In this document: positions 37,900-49,108 of the stretch, in pieces
Numbering within the stretch: position 1 is the stretch's first letter
Layout: the number at the start of each line of letters is the position of its first letter
DNA from: Clitoria ternatea
Lineage: Eukaryota; Streptophyta; Magnoliopsida; Fabales; Fabaceae
Direction of reading: 5' to 3'
NCBI GenBank assembly: GCA_037962975.1
Contig: CM075675.1
Coordinates: 7,822,001-7,886,000 of the forward strand
DNA: 64,000 nt
Made by a program: the position numbers and the translations under genes
The notes under the pieces: model-generated
Databases searched by the model: none
Seen by the model: only the letters and a program-made list of their open reading frames with translations
What the model was told of the DNA's origin: nothing

Positions 37900-39003
37900 T
37901 TAAAATTCTTTAGGGCATGCCTTAAAGGCATCAAATTGTGGCCACCACTTGACAAAAATGTCTTTTGTAATCTTAGTAGGGTGTTCAAATTTGGTTTGTT
38001 CATATACCAGTATCGCCAAGAGAATACTAATGCTAATGAAAAGCTATAAAAAATGTATATCTAGTGGAATTCAAGAATCTTTAAATTTATCATTTTTTAA
38101 AACATTCTATATCCTTCCAGTAGTTTTGGAGGAAAAATTTCTTCAATTGGTTGAAAATAGCCCCACCATTAGAGGAACTAGTTTGGAAACTTATTTTGAG
38201 TGTTTCTTTCAAAATAGATTAATAAAGAGTGTCGGTTGGTTTTATTTTGGAGCAAGAAGACATTTGTCCATGCATCAATATAATCTCAGGTGTGCTTTGG
38301 TAGATGGGTAAGGCCTTGCTCTTGTAAGGCTAGTAAGGTTGTGATAAGGAAAGCATAGTCTACTTTAATTTGTTTCCCTATTAGGGATGACCCAGGTTGG
38401 CTTTTCTAGGTCGATGACCCTTCTAGGCTATTTTGGTTCTAGGCAGATGACCTATTTTTTCCGTTTGATTTTGGGTGGATAGCCCAGCTTAGGTTAATGA
38501 CCCTCCTGATGATTTTGTTAACCTAAGAAGGCTAACCTAACTTATTTACCTCATGATAAGGCCACACTAGATACCTTTTTAGGCATCGAACTATTTTCCC
38601 TATAAGTATTCATGAGTAATGTAATCAGGGAGAGAGTTTGAAGTACCTTTGAGATATTCAATTTCAAAATCAAAAACACTTAAAATTGCATTCCATCTAG
38701 CAAAAAATTGTTTTGATGCCAAATTCTTTACATCCTTTTGTAAGATTTCTTTTTTGATTTACAATCCACTATGATAAGAAATTTTTGATGAGAAGATCAT
38801 ATTGGAATTTTAAAAAACAAAGAACAATAGCTAAAACTTTTTTTTAACAGGAGAATAATTTTATTGTGTAGGGTTCCAATGTTTTGAAGTATATGCTATA
38901 ATATGTTCTTTATTATCAGTCCTTCGCTTGAGAATGTCACCATAACCTATGTCAGAGGCAACTATTTCAACAATCTTGAAGGCATGTGGATTTGGGAGAT
39001 AAA
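37900..39003 (-). pseudogene. Endogenous pararetrovirus-like polyprotein relic (RNase H and C-terminus)
   Basis: Read on the minus strand, 39,003 to about 38,600 gives the RNase H part of a reverse transcriptase of the plant pararetrovirus (Caulimoviridae) type. The conserved RWQ-type, FDFEIEY-type and tail segments are recognisable despite stops. Towards 37,900 a short KWW-containing C-terminal segment precedes the terminal stop (TAA at 37900-37902). The upstream end of the fragment continues on the other side of LTR 3 (42,770-42,832). The first catalytic Asp codon of RNase H reads Val, and several stops and frameshifts are present, so it is inactive. A caulimovirid-derived retroelement is the preferred reading; a Ty3/gypsy RNase H is the alternative. 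The plus-strand frame 37949-38311 is its antisense shadow. Confidence 0.6.
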
Positions 39004-39133
39004 TGTGACATCCTGATTTAAAAATTTATTTACCGGATGAGATTAAGTTACTAATTAAGGGTTAATTGCAGATTAAGTTAAGGAGTGACTAATACAAAGT
39101 GGCTTGAGGAAAGGACACATGTACCCCTGGTGG

Positions 39134-39140
39134 TATAAAA
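39134..39140 (+). promoter_or_regulatory. TATA box of LTR 3
   Basis: GGTATAAAAGAG, about 130 bases into the LTR and followed by a pyrimidine-rich leader, is a likely transcription start region. Confidence 0.5.
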
Positions 39141-39869
39141 GAGTTCATCATCTCTTTTCCACTCACTTTTCATTTGCGTCATCCTGTTGAAAGAAGTGAG
39201 AGAGTTGAGAGCCTTTTCTCTGAGAAACAGAGACGCTGTCCTTCTTCTTCCTCTTCGTTGCCTTCTTCCTCCCTTCCTTCTCCCACTCGAAGCTGGCAGA
39301 GTCCAGTGGGAAGTCTGTAACGCAAAGTGTGTAAGAACTGTGAAGTAGGCTATTGTTGCCGAGACAAACTATGCGAAGAGGAGGATAACTCTTGGTCTTC
39401 CCAAGCTGGTACAGAGTCGACACCTGAGTTCAAAGACTGTCCAGTGGGAAGGAGTGACCGAAAGAAGTGGTTGGTCAAGCTTTGTAGCTCGCGGAGCTCT
39501 GAGTTTCTTCTGTAGGTAGGGGGTTATCTTATATCTTAAATGCATGGGTTATGGACGGGTTCCGGGTGTTAATGACTTGTTGATACTTATGATTTAAATT
39601 GCGTTGATAGATGTGTTTTCGATTGAGTAATGGATATGTGATGCCCAGATGTATGATGACTATGAGTTGTGTAATGCATGTCAATTTCCGTCCATGAAAT
39701 GCATGTTAATACTCTTGAGAATGCTGAATGACTGCATGTGATGAAAGATTAACTTACTGAGTTCCGATAGTGTGTAATACTGATTGCATGTGATGCATGT
39801 ATTGTTAAGCAAAAGATCGAGTGTGTGAAATCTGTATCTGTATGGTCATTTTCATGTGTAGATATATGT

Positions 39870-40669
39870 TGATCCGGTCTGGATACTGGCCCCGATCTTG
39901 TGACGTCAGAGTGACCTCATGTAAGGAAAACCGGTGTCCTGGTTCAACATTACCACACCGGATATCCGATGTCTGGCCTTCCATTCTCATCTCACAACCG
40001 CCCCACTTATTTTCTATATAACGGATCATTGTTCATTTTCACAGAACATTTATATAACTGTTAGTTTCTCAGTCACAGCGAGATAAGAGCCCCTAATAAC
40101 TTATCAGCGAAGATACTGTATGTAGCAAAATATGTCACGTCAATGGCCTCAGAAAGCAAGTGCATGTGTCAGCAGATTATGCGGAAAGGTGATTATCCTC
40201 TCTTCTTCCTATGGGATCGTACTCTGATAATTGACCTACCCCCCTGACACACTCTGAGTACTGAGCCACTTTGATTGACACACTTCACACGCTATCAGAA
40301 CCAAGGGGCCCACTTGCACCCAACGATTCATTTCCTACGTTCAACTATAAATAGCTCATTTCAATACACATGCAAGGTGACGTTGTTCTAACTTACACTT
40401 TACTATTACATCGCTTGAGCATTCACTGAGTTCTTACACTGTTCTAACTTGAGCGTCGGAGAATCTTCGTAGGTGGCACCACCTTTCGCCCGCCTGCAAC
40501 GCGAAACGCTGGTGTGAAGGATCTCCAGGACAACAAGACCGGCTTCTCCCATTTAGAGACCGGATTAATACACCAGATACTCACTGTTCCGGTGTGCAAA
40601 CCCTAAAAACACCTATATTCTTGTGGCTGGTCCCACACCGGATCCTAAACCCCGGTTCAGACCAGTTCA
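39870..40669 (+). repeat. Solo LTR of the 0.8-kb family (copy B)
   Basis: The 800-bp unit starts TGATCCGGTCTGGATACT and ends GGTTCAGACCAGTTCA, with a perfect TSD TATGT at 39865-39869 and 40670-40674. It aligns along its whole length with 12795-13596, including CAACTATAAATAGC and TTGAGCGTCGGAGAATCTTC. It is nested inside LTR 3 and is therefore younger than it. The opposed open frames 39805-40029 and 39821-40021 cross its left junction and are not genes. Confidence 0.92.
40346..40353 (+). promoter_or_regulatory. TATA box of solo LTR copy B
   Basis: CAACTATAAATAGC matches the same box in copy A and lies about 477 bases into the LTR. Confidence 0.6.
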
Positions 40670-40840
40670 TATGTGATGCATGAGATGCATGAGTTAGTAT
40701 TGTGGAAGCGGTTTACCGATTCCGTTCATAATTCAATGATAATGCTTTGTATGAGATACATTGGTAAGAATGCTGAGAGCATTTAGTGTGTGACACTATC
40801 ATTTGAATCGGTAATTATATGCATGTGATGTTGTTGAAGA

Positions 40841-40885
40841 CCTTGAGTGGGACTCAAGGCAAGCTGACTGAGTGGGACTCAGGGC
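40841..40885 (+). repeat. Paired hairpins in LTR 3
   Basis: CCTTGAGTGGGACTCAAGG (40841-40859) is a perfect inverted repeat with a 3-base loop. A second one with a similar arm, CTGAGTGGGACTCAG, follows at about 40869-40883. The first is preserved, nearly base for base, in LTR 4 at 56910-56929 on the opposite strand. Confidence 0.75.
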
Positions 40886-41629
40886 TGCCCGTAACACTGC
40901 CGTTGACGCTGAGAGTGTTTGTGTTACAAGTAAGGGCAAACGGTTTGGTACCAGTAAAACGGCCGAATCAGCTGGGAGCTGAATAAAAGGCTGAGAGCCT
41001 ATGTTACAACAATAAAAGTCAATAATGAACGAATCGGATCCGATTGAATGAACCTTGCACATTTATAATTGATGCTGACTGTATCGTGATTGTATATATA
41101 TGTGGTAGTGTTATTGAGAATAACATGTGTAATATAGCCGAGATTTAGCTGGGTAGATTCCGATTGAAAGATGCCTTGAGTGTGTTCCAATTGAATGGCA
41201 GTGTGTATGTTGTTGATTGTTGATATGTATATATATGATATTGCATGGTTGAGGATTAATTCGAGCCAATATCTATCATTTAATATTTAAGATGCTCACC
41301 CCTATTGTGGCTATATTTCAGTGGATATTACACGAGACGGTGAATGATGGAAGAGTTCCATTCTGTGTGAAGTGCATCTGTACAGTGGAGATGTACATAT
41401 ATGTATATGTTGTGTAAAGGATTTTGTTATAGCCTTGGCCGGCTCTTAATATGGTCTTTTGTTTAAATGTATGAGAATTGAACTCTCTCGGGTTGAGAGC
41501 ATGACTATACGCATATGAATATATATATATATATATATATATATAATGTTGTGTGTTCATCTTGTTCAGTGGGTAATGATGTAGGTGAATGTCCAAGAGG
41601 TATACGTTTATATTTTACCGAGCATATAG

Positions 41630-42560
41630 GGTTTGCACGACTCCAAGTAATGAGAGCTAAATTAATCCTGTGTGAGGCGAGATGAGTGACCCTCTTCCGG
41701 ATGAAGAAGGGTTAGGCCAATTCCGAGTGGAATATGTCCATTATGACCACTTCCGAAGGTAATCGGGTCAATGTGTTATAGAGAGAGAAAATTGTTGGAT
41801 ACATCCTTCCGATTGAAGAATAATTAGGTACTCCCGAGTGAGAGCCGACCGAGTGAATTTCTCCTAAGGGTAGAACGGTCAAATGGTTCTGAGTGAAACC
41901 TATCTTAGTAACTTATTCCGAAGGGATAGGATCTAGATAATACCGAGTAAAACTTAACCTAGTGAAGTTTTCCGAGTGAAAAGGAGTCAAAGTATTCCGA
42001 GTGAATAGGTTGTATGGTCCGAGTGAAGAGGGGTTAGAGTAATTCCGAGTGGAACTTGATTAAGGAGATCATCTCCGAGGAATGGAAGGTCAAGGTATTT
42101 GCCGAGTGAAACCTCGTCTATGGAACTTTTCCGAGTGAGACATACTATACAGACTCCGAGTGGATGGGGTTATAAAACCTTTAAGTGAGACTTGACCTAG
42201 TAAAGTATTCTCCAAGTGAGGAAGGTTGAAATATACCGAGTGAAGAATAGGTAAAACACCTCCGAGTGAATTGTGATTAAAATACACCGAGTGGTATTGG
42301 ACTAGGGAAATATCTCGAGTGAGGGAAGGTTTATGGACTCCGAGTGGAATCTCTGAGGGAATCATTTCCCGAGTGGAGATTTAACGCTTCCGAATGAACT
42401 AGGATTGTGACCTTCCAGAATAAAAATAAGTGTGAGTTTACCGGGTGAAGCCTGACCCGAAGGGGACCGTTCCCGAGTGAACTTAGGTTCCGTTTCTAAG
42501 TGAGGAACTACCCGAGTGCATGTGTCACTCCAGCGAATAAGCCCTCGCTCCTGCGAGTAA
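41630..42560 (+). repeat. Array of TCCGAGTGAA motifs in LTR 3
   Basis: Roughly thirty or more copies of (T)CCGAGTGA(A/G), or variants such as TCCGAAGG and CTAAGTGA, occur in about 930 bases at irregular spacing of about 20-45 bases. The sequence between the copies is not repeated in step, so this is a motif array rather than a simple tandem repeat. Open frames across it (42090-42365) follow the motifs. Confidence 0.85.
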
Positions 42561-42769
42561 CGCTCGCTTAAGTGTTACCTTCTGCTGGCTCTTGTAACTG
42601 AAGCTGAGTCTTGCCAGAGTGAGATATTCTGGCCCGGCCTTCTCTTTTCTGGGTCGGTTTTCTGCTTCTTTTAACCTCAAACTGTTTTATTTTGTCCTGA
42701 ATACCCTGTGTGCGTTGGGAAAAATTTTTCCCTGCCTTGGGCTACTGTTATTTAAATCGGGTTGTTTCA

Positions 42770-42832
42770 ATAAAGATATGGGAGATGCTTTACTTGGAGT
42801 TTGATTTGTTCAACAACACCCCAAACTAGATT
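42770..42832 (-). pseudogene. Pararetrovirus-like relic, segment upstream of LTR 3 insertion
   Basis: The minus-strand reading immediately beyond the LTR 3 TSD matches the short linker expected between the reverse transcriptase and RNase H parts of the fragment at 37900-39003. The match ends at about 42,832, where an unrelated copia relic begins on the other strand. Confidence 0.5.
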
Positions 42833-42837
42833 CCAAT

Positions 42838-43317
42838 CTCAAATTCTTCTCTTAATTCCTTACAACCTCTGATCTTAAGCTCACAGGCTACACTCATATT
42901 CAAATTAGGCTTCATGCCCTAACACTAAGAGATCTGTCATTGGATTTGTTTCTTCCTTAGCCAATCTCTCATTGCTTGAAAGAGCAAAAAGTAACATGTC
43001 ATTTCTAGATCATCTTTGGAGGTTGAATACTGAGCCTTAGCCTTCGCTACTTGTGAAGCACAGTGGCTCATGTCCTTGCTACATGATTCCAATCTTGTTC
43101 ATTCCTCACCTATTACATTGTTTTGTGACAACCAATTCACTTATTTCATTACAGCCAACCCAGTTTTTTATAAAAGAACAAAACACATTAAAGTTAATTG
43201 TCACGTTATTCCAGATCAACTTCAATCCAAATTCATTCACTTTCTTTCCATAAGTGGTATTCTTGCTAAACCACTTACACCTGGACCATTTCAATCATTT
43301 ATTTCCAAGCTTTGAAG
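42838..43317 (+). pseudogene. Ty1/copia polyprotein C-terminal relic (RNase H)
   Basis: In shifting frames the plus strand gives SRSSLEVEYRAL, CEAQWLMSLLHDS, ITLFCDNQ and FYKRTKHIKVNCH, and ends in SFISKL with a stop at about 43315. This is the standard order at the C-terminus of plant copia RNase H. A stop or frame change breaks the 5' portion (42,840-43,060). Nothing further upstream survives, because the neighbouring sequence is the pararetrovirus relic. The overlapping frames 43053-43253 and 43106-43294 are shadows. Confidence 0.82.
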
Positions 43318-43560
43318 GTTATTAATTATATACCTTCACATTATTTAATGCTTTATGTTATTATGTTGCTTTTTCAGTTTCAAGTTAATTAGGTACTGTA
43401 GTTATTAGTTAGTTCTGTTTTCAAGTGTTATATATAGCCCACTTTCTCTCTCTGTGTATGCTAGTTAGCTTTGATCATTTAGTTTTCTCAAGCTCTAAAG
43501 TATTTTGATCTCTGAGTTCTTTCTCTGCTGCCTTCCTTTTTCGGCATGGCCATTTTCAAA
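43318..43560 (+). repeat. Probable 3' non-coding/LTR remnant of the copia relic
   Basis: Directly after the copia stop come a T-rich stretch, a GTTATATATAGCCCAC box at about 43427-43442 and a CT-rich leader, as expected of a 3' LTR. Ends are not defined. Confidence 0.35.
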
Positions 43561-44919
43561 ATTGACAGTATCTACTATTTCTAATACACGATACATACAA
43601 CTTACATTGTAAAAAAAATACATACGATTTAAATCATAATTCATTTTTTTATACAACTCCTTTCTATTTCGCCAATAGTTTTTTTCTCTACTCATGCAGT
43701 GCACATGTACAAAATTAGTTACGATATAACGTAGGAAGATGTTACTCCTCTTTCCTCTTTCCCATCAATGTTCAAAATTTTCAATGCGGTGGAAACATTA
43801 CAATAACTATGCAATGGCTCGTCTATTCAAAGATTCAGAGTTGAACATTCGACATGACAAATTATTGGAAAAGACTATATATGTACGAATTTTACAGGAT
43901 TTGATATGTAAGGTATCACAGCTTCCCCTTTTTGTTAGGCACCGACGCAGGCCATTAAGGTTAGAATGTTATTAGGCTCAAATTTTTTTTTATTACGAGT
44001 CAATATAGTTTTAAAACTTTTAATATTTAGTTATATACATGGAATTAACCACTCCTCATATAAATATTTAATGTTTAATAATATATCATTATAAAGAAAT
44101 GTAACTTAATTTTTTAATAATAGAATTAGGATATTAATTATAACATATAAATTATCATTAACGTTTATCATGGTAATTTGTTTTTTTATTTTTATTTTTT
44201 ATAATTGTTATTGTTTATTATAGTTTCCAATATTATACAAGAATCATATTTTTCAAATTTTATTTCTCCATCTTCTTACTTTTTCTTATTCATTTTTTCT
44301 TCATAAATATAAAAATTGAAATCAATTAAAAAATTGAGGAATCAAAACAAAAAGTTAAACAAAATATATTTAATCCTAAAATTATTTATTTATAATATAT
44401 TAACCATCTTTATGTATTTTACCTCAGCGGCCAAATTTTCCAGACACTACCATACACCGACGTTCCACATATGGCTATATATGCATAATGACTAAAGTTA
44501 ACAAATTAGTTTGAAAATGATAAACTATCATTCAATTATTCAATATATATTAGAAATATATGAAAAAATAATTTTTATATATAGTCAGTTTCATAAAATG
44601 CTACGAAATGATTGCACTACCAAAGGTAGACAAATAATTTGTTTTGCGATATCTATCATTACAAGAGTCACCTGCACTATTCACATAACAATTTAAATCT
44701 CACTTTATCACATAAATTTGAATAAATAAACTCATACCATCGTACCTTTAAGGTGATTAATTAATTATATTCTAATATCTTCAATATGAAGGATAATATA
44801 TTCGTAACAAATTAAGGACAAAAAGTACATTAGGTTTTATGACAAGAAAGATTGATGGCGACAATGTAATATTAGTGCATGTTACAATATATATGTTAAA
44901 TTATAATCACAAAGTTAGT
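43561..44919. other. AT-rich intergenic DNA
   Basis: No gene was recognised. The 78-codon frame at 43739-43975 has ordinary amino-acid composition but no family resemblance that I can see; the others are AT-rich chance frames. Confidence 0.45.
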
Positions 44920-45210
44920 GGTTGCGGTAGTGGTAATGATATTGGTGGGATGATGACAATAATAATTATGGCGGTACCAATTACAACGGTGGTGATAGTA
45001 ATGAAGAATAATGACAACAATAGTGATGAAGATGATGATGATGACGATAACAAGGAGTTGGTGGTGTGCTGGGGATGATAGTGACAATGGTAGAAGCAAT
45101 GGTAATGGTGGAAGTGATAGTGATGGCACCATCAATACGGTGGGGGAAGTGACAATAAAAGTGATAATGATGATAATAATAAGAGTAACATTTATAATAG
45201 TCTTGGAGGT
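44920..45210 (+). repeat. GTGGTGATAGTGA low-complexity island
   Basis: The stretch is an irregular chain of GTGGTGATAGTGA, GATGATGATG and AATGGTGG words. Overlapping open frames on both strands (44839-45214) are rich in Asp/Asn/Gly or Ile/Thr/His and are products of the repeat. The following 150 bases resemble those after the island at 11.3-11.7 kb. Confidence 0.7.
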
Positions 45211-48200
45211 ATAAAGTAGGGTGGTGTTTGAAATTGATAGTTCAAAATTGAAAATTATTAGTTCTAGTTATATTATTTTTATGAAATTATACTTTAAAAT
45301 TATAATTCTAATTTTAGAAGGCTTGAAAAATATCAGAATTAGAACTTGAAGGTTAATATTTCATTTTCCAAATGCATGCACTAAAACCAATGGATTTTAA
45401 CGTCTTTAGATTATTTAATTAATTAAACATAAAGAGCCAACAAAATTTGACATAAATGACAAATACTTTAAGTTCTTTAAGTATGTCATCATGATTCAAA
45501 ACGTTTATATATATAAAAAGGATTTTATTAAGAAAGAAAACATTCACTTCAATGACTCTTACATTTCAGAATGATTAATTTTATTTTGCTGGCTTCTAGC
45601 AGTGGGAGACTCTCACTCAAAATAAAGGCATGAATTATCTTAATTAAAACTTACGTATTTAAATTTCGAATCCATCGCAAAATCAAAATCTTATTATAGG
45701 TATTGCTACCCTCAATGCTCGTCCACTTATGCATCTTCAATCTCGAAGAACCTTCAATTAATCAATTAATAATTTCCAACATTTTCTATCTTGATCCCTA
45801 ATTTGAAGTTTCATCATCAAATCAAACATTGACTTCGATTCTTACTTTTTCTAATCACACATAATGTTATTCAAACATACCATAGGTAGGATAAGTAGGG
45901 CGGTTTTACTTTAAAATACGACACGTGCTATGTGCTATAGGAGCCTATGCCTATATATGTTAACAAGATAACATATAAATGGTGTTTGGGTTGAAATTCC
46001 TCAAGCAATAATGTACTAATAATGATAAATATAATTAAAGTTGCATGGATTTGCGCCACCCCTACGTCCTATGTTAATTAGTTCATTGTTATACAAACCA
46101 TATATTCATATCGATCCTTTATATGAACATAATCAAAATTATCTTCACCGATCCCTATTTGTGCCAAAGAAATAGCATATTCCTGCAAACCAGTAAAATG
46201 GTCTTTCTCCAAGAGTGGGGCTGGACCACCAAACCCCAATAAACTTAAAAAAATACTATATATGTATTTTCAATTCGTATCATTAAATTTATCAACCGTT
46301 GTCATCATTTCATAAGAGAAATGTTAGTTTCTTGCATCATTTTACACTAACTATAACTATATATATTGACATTGACATTGACTTATGTGCAAGCCTAACT
46401 TATGCATAGATGCCTACTTCATCTTTTGTATAGACCACGATAATTTTTTCAGAAGGGGAATTATGTTTCAACTCCATCATAACTTAAAAAAAAAAAAAGT
46501 TTAGTCCAGTTGGATTTAGAACAAGGACATTCCTCGAGATTTAATGAGTATTAACAAATTACCTATTAATAAAATATTTACTATATATATTGAGATTGAT
46601 ATTGTCCATGTCATGAGTTAATTATTAACCAATTGAACAAACCTTCATTAACCCTGATAATAAGTTTTTTGATTTTTCTATTAACAAATCTTCAACATAA
46701 GATCATATATATTTAATGAAATCAATTAGCAGATGCCGTGTATAAAATTTTTAAATTTCAACAATTGATTTTTCCTTGTAAAGAAATTGATTTTTCAGGT
46801 GTTTGTTTGATTTATTCAAAGTAATATTGAGTTGCTCGGAAGAAAAGTGCTACGAACATAGACTCGATATTTTATATAATGCGTTAAGTAACCATATCAA
46901 CGGTTAATTATTATACTGTATTCTCCATTTATGCACTTTTAAGATGTTTCTCTTAATTATCATTCAGGGTACGTAAATTACATCTTATCTCAAACATTTT
47001 AAAAAATTTACGCCACCTTTTTTAGTTAATGATGTGACCGTTTCAACCGTAAAAAAAATCAGAGAATTAACAACATAAGGGAGTGTAGATTCTTTATTAT
47101 ACCTTTAAAGATGGAATGTAATATTAAGCAACTAGTCTTAATATCTTCTATAATCCGATGTAGTCTTTTAGAGAATAAATACTCTAAATGATATAGTCAT
47201 CTCACTAGAGATAAAATAATAGTCAAGTATTAAGATGATGATTTCCATAATATGGAGATAAAGTGAGGCATAACGGGGTTAGTGGCAACAAGATAGGTAG
47301 TGGCTCCCTCCGATGTAGACAAATATATAAAAGTTTTAGGGTTTGGTCAACAATGAATGGCTCCGGTGCAAGAGAAGAGGCCTCTAAATATGAGACAAGT
47401 GCTTTTTTCAGGGTTTTTACTTTGGTGACCCATCATGATATGATTCCCTGTCAACTTGGCTGTTCTAATCTAAGTACTGCTCAAAGGCCGCGCACACAGT
47501 TTGTGGATGCCTTGCCTTACATCTGCCACCACTGCATTGCATTTCCACCCATCATAAGGGGTCCCACCTCTACAATATCACACGCTTTCATATACTTTCT
47601 TCTCTATCTCTTCATTTATTATTAATAATAATAATAACAACAACAACAACCACCAAAATACTCTTTTTTGTCATTCCAACACGAGATATTGGTGGATTGG
47701 ACAGGACGACATAAAGACCCTTAGATTATCATAAGACTTAAGGAGATAATATCAAATCCCCACTAGACCAATGTAAGATATAAAACACATGTCTAGCATT
47801 CATACCAAAAGTTTGTCTCTCATACCAAACTGATGATGATGACAACGACAATGATGATAATGACGACCACCACCAATATGCAAATGGTAGGTGACTTGGT
47901 TTTGTTTATGTATGTAGAAAACCTCATTAGAAGAGGCAACCTCGCCGATTTAGTAGACTAAGTTAAAAATAACCTATAGAAATCATAAGCTATTTTAATT
48001 ACTTACAGGATCTCCCAAAATGGACCCTTAATCTTTATAGCTTTACTTTACCAAAAGCCATCATAACTCCTAAAATAAAGGTGTGTTTAGAAGAACTTGT
48101 CAATAAGTTATTTTAAATTTATTTTAATAAGTTTCTTGGTGAATACAGCATATTAAAATAAGTTACTTTCTACTTAGTCGATCCAACAAGTTTTATGATC

Positions 48201-49108
48201 AACTTTAATATACATGTTGTCATATACAAATTTAATAAATTATTTTATAAATCTAAATGTACCATAGATAATCAATTCAAAACTTCATTTAATGATTAAC
48301 AAATATCTAATGGAAATGTCACATATTATTAAATAGAATAAATTAACAATATATATAATTTGGGCTTATTACTGACCCAGATGATATTGACTCAGAATGG
48401 TGTTCTCTAACAAGGGAAACCTCCTACAGGAACATCACAATGCTAGATAGTCTCATGCGTTTGTTCCTCGTAACTGAGCTCCTGACTAAAGTTCCTAAAG
48501 ACTGAAGTCATAAGTAAGTACAATGTTTCAAGCTTTTAACAAGTCAAACTCAAACATAAAATAACTAAAAAGTACTACTTAAATAAAGTTCAATGTAAAA
48601 TACAATAAAAATATTAAAAATTAAGTGTTACCGTCAATATTTTAGTCTTCTACTTCTTCCTCTAACCTAGACAGATTTAAAAAATAAGTGATATTATATA
48701 GTTTGGACAAAATTACAAAATAATACGCAGAACATGTGAAAGGTGTGGTTTGGTTCGGTTTCCATAGGTAGAACCGAAAACTAAACCACATTGGTCATGA
48801 AAAGCGGTTTTTTCATAGTTTCGGTTTTTAGTTTGATCAGTTTTGATTGTTTTCTATGACACCTTCGATTAACTAGGATAAATCTCTTTCACTAGATCAT
48901 TTACTTAACTAAGAGTGCATAAGTTTAAGAAAAATGTGGGAGTTTTTTTATATATATACATGAGAAACATAAAGCATGGTGCATAATCAACTTATTACGC
49001 ATACTTGATTCAATATTGCTTTATAACTCAAATGAAATCAGGGGCGCGCAGGCTCCCATAACAAAACAAGATAAAGTAAAACAAAATACAACTCAACTAT
49101 CTAGTACA
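45211..49108. other. Intergenic DNA, no gene recognised
   Basis: The longest open frame (47263-47625, plus, 120 codons) starts ATGAGGCATAACGGGG and has a Cys/His-containing middle, but matches no family I know. An AAT/AAC trinucleotide run lies at about 47622-47650. The remaining sequence is AT-rich with no clear repeats. Confidence 0.45.

Larger units (their letters stand above)
39004..42769 (+). repeat. Large solo LTR 3, interrupted by an 0.8-kb solo LTR
   Basis: The unit starts TGTGACATCCTGATTTAAAA and ends ATCGGGTTGTTTCA. A perfect 5-bp TSD, ATAAA, lies at 38999-39003 and 42770-42774, and the pararetrovirus reading continues across it. Without the nested LTR and its duplicated TATGT it is about 2961 bp. 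Features in order: a TATA box at 39134-39140, a leader-like stretch with splice-site-like GT sites, the nested LTR, paired hairpins at 40841-40885, a block (GGTACCAGTAAAACGGCCGA) shared with LTR 4, a CACCCC block near 41,290, GGCCGGCTC near 41,440, a TA microsatellite at about 41518-41545, and a dense TCCGAGTGAA array at 41,630-42,560. No gag-pol is present. All open frames inside it are taken as chance. Confidence 0.87.

Noticed and set aside
37949..38311. 120-codon plus-strand open frame
   Set aside because: It is antisense to the pararetrovirus-like C-terminal segment, which has the recognisable protein motifs.
39805..40029. Opposed open frames on both strands
   Set aside because: They span the junction of LTR 3 and the nested solo LTR, so neither can be an old gene.
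44839..45214. Overlapping open frames on both strands
   Set aside because: They are translations of the GTGGTGA/GATGATG low-complexity island.
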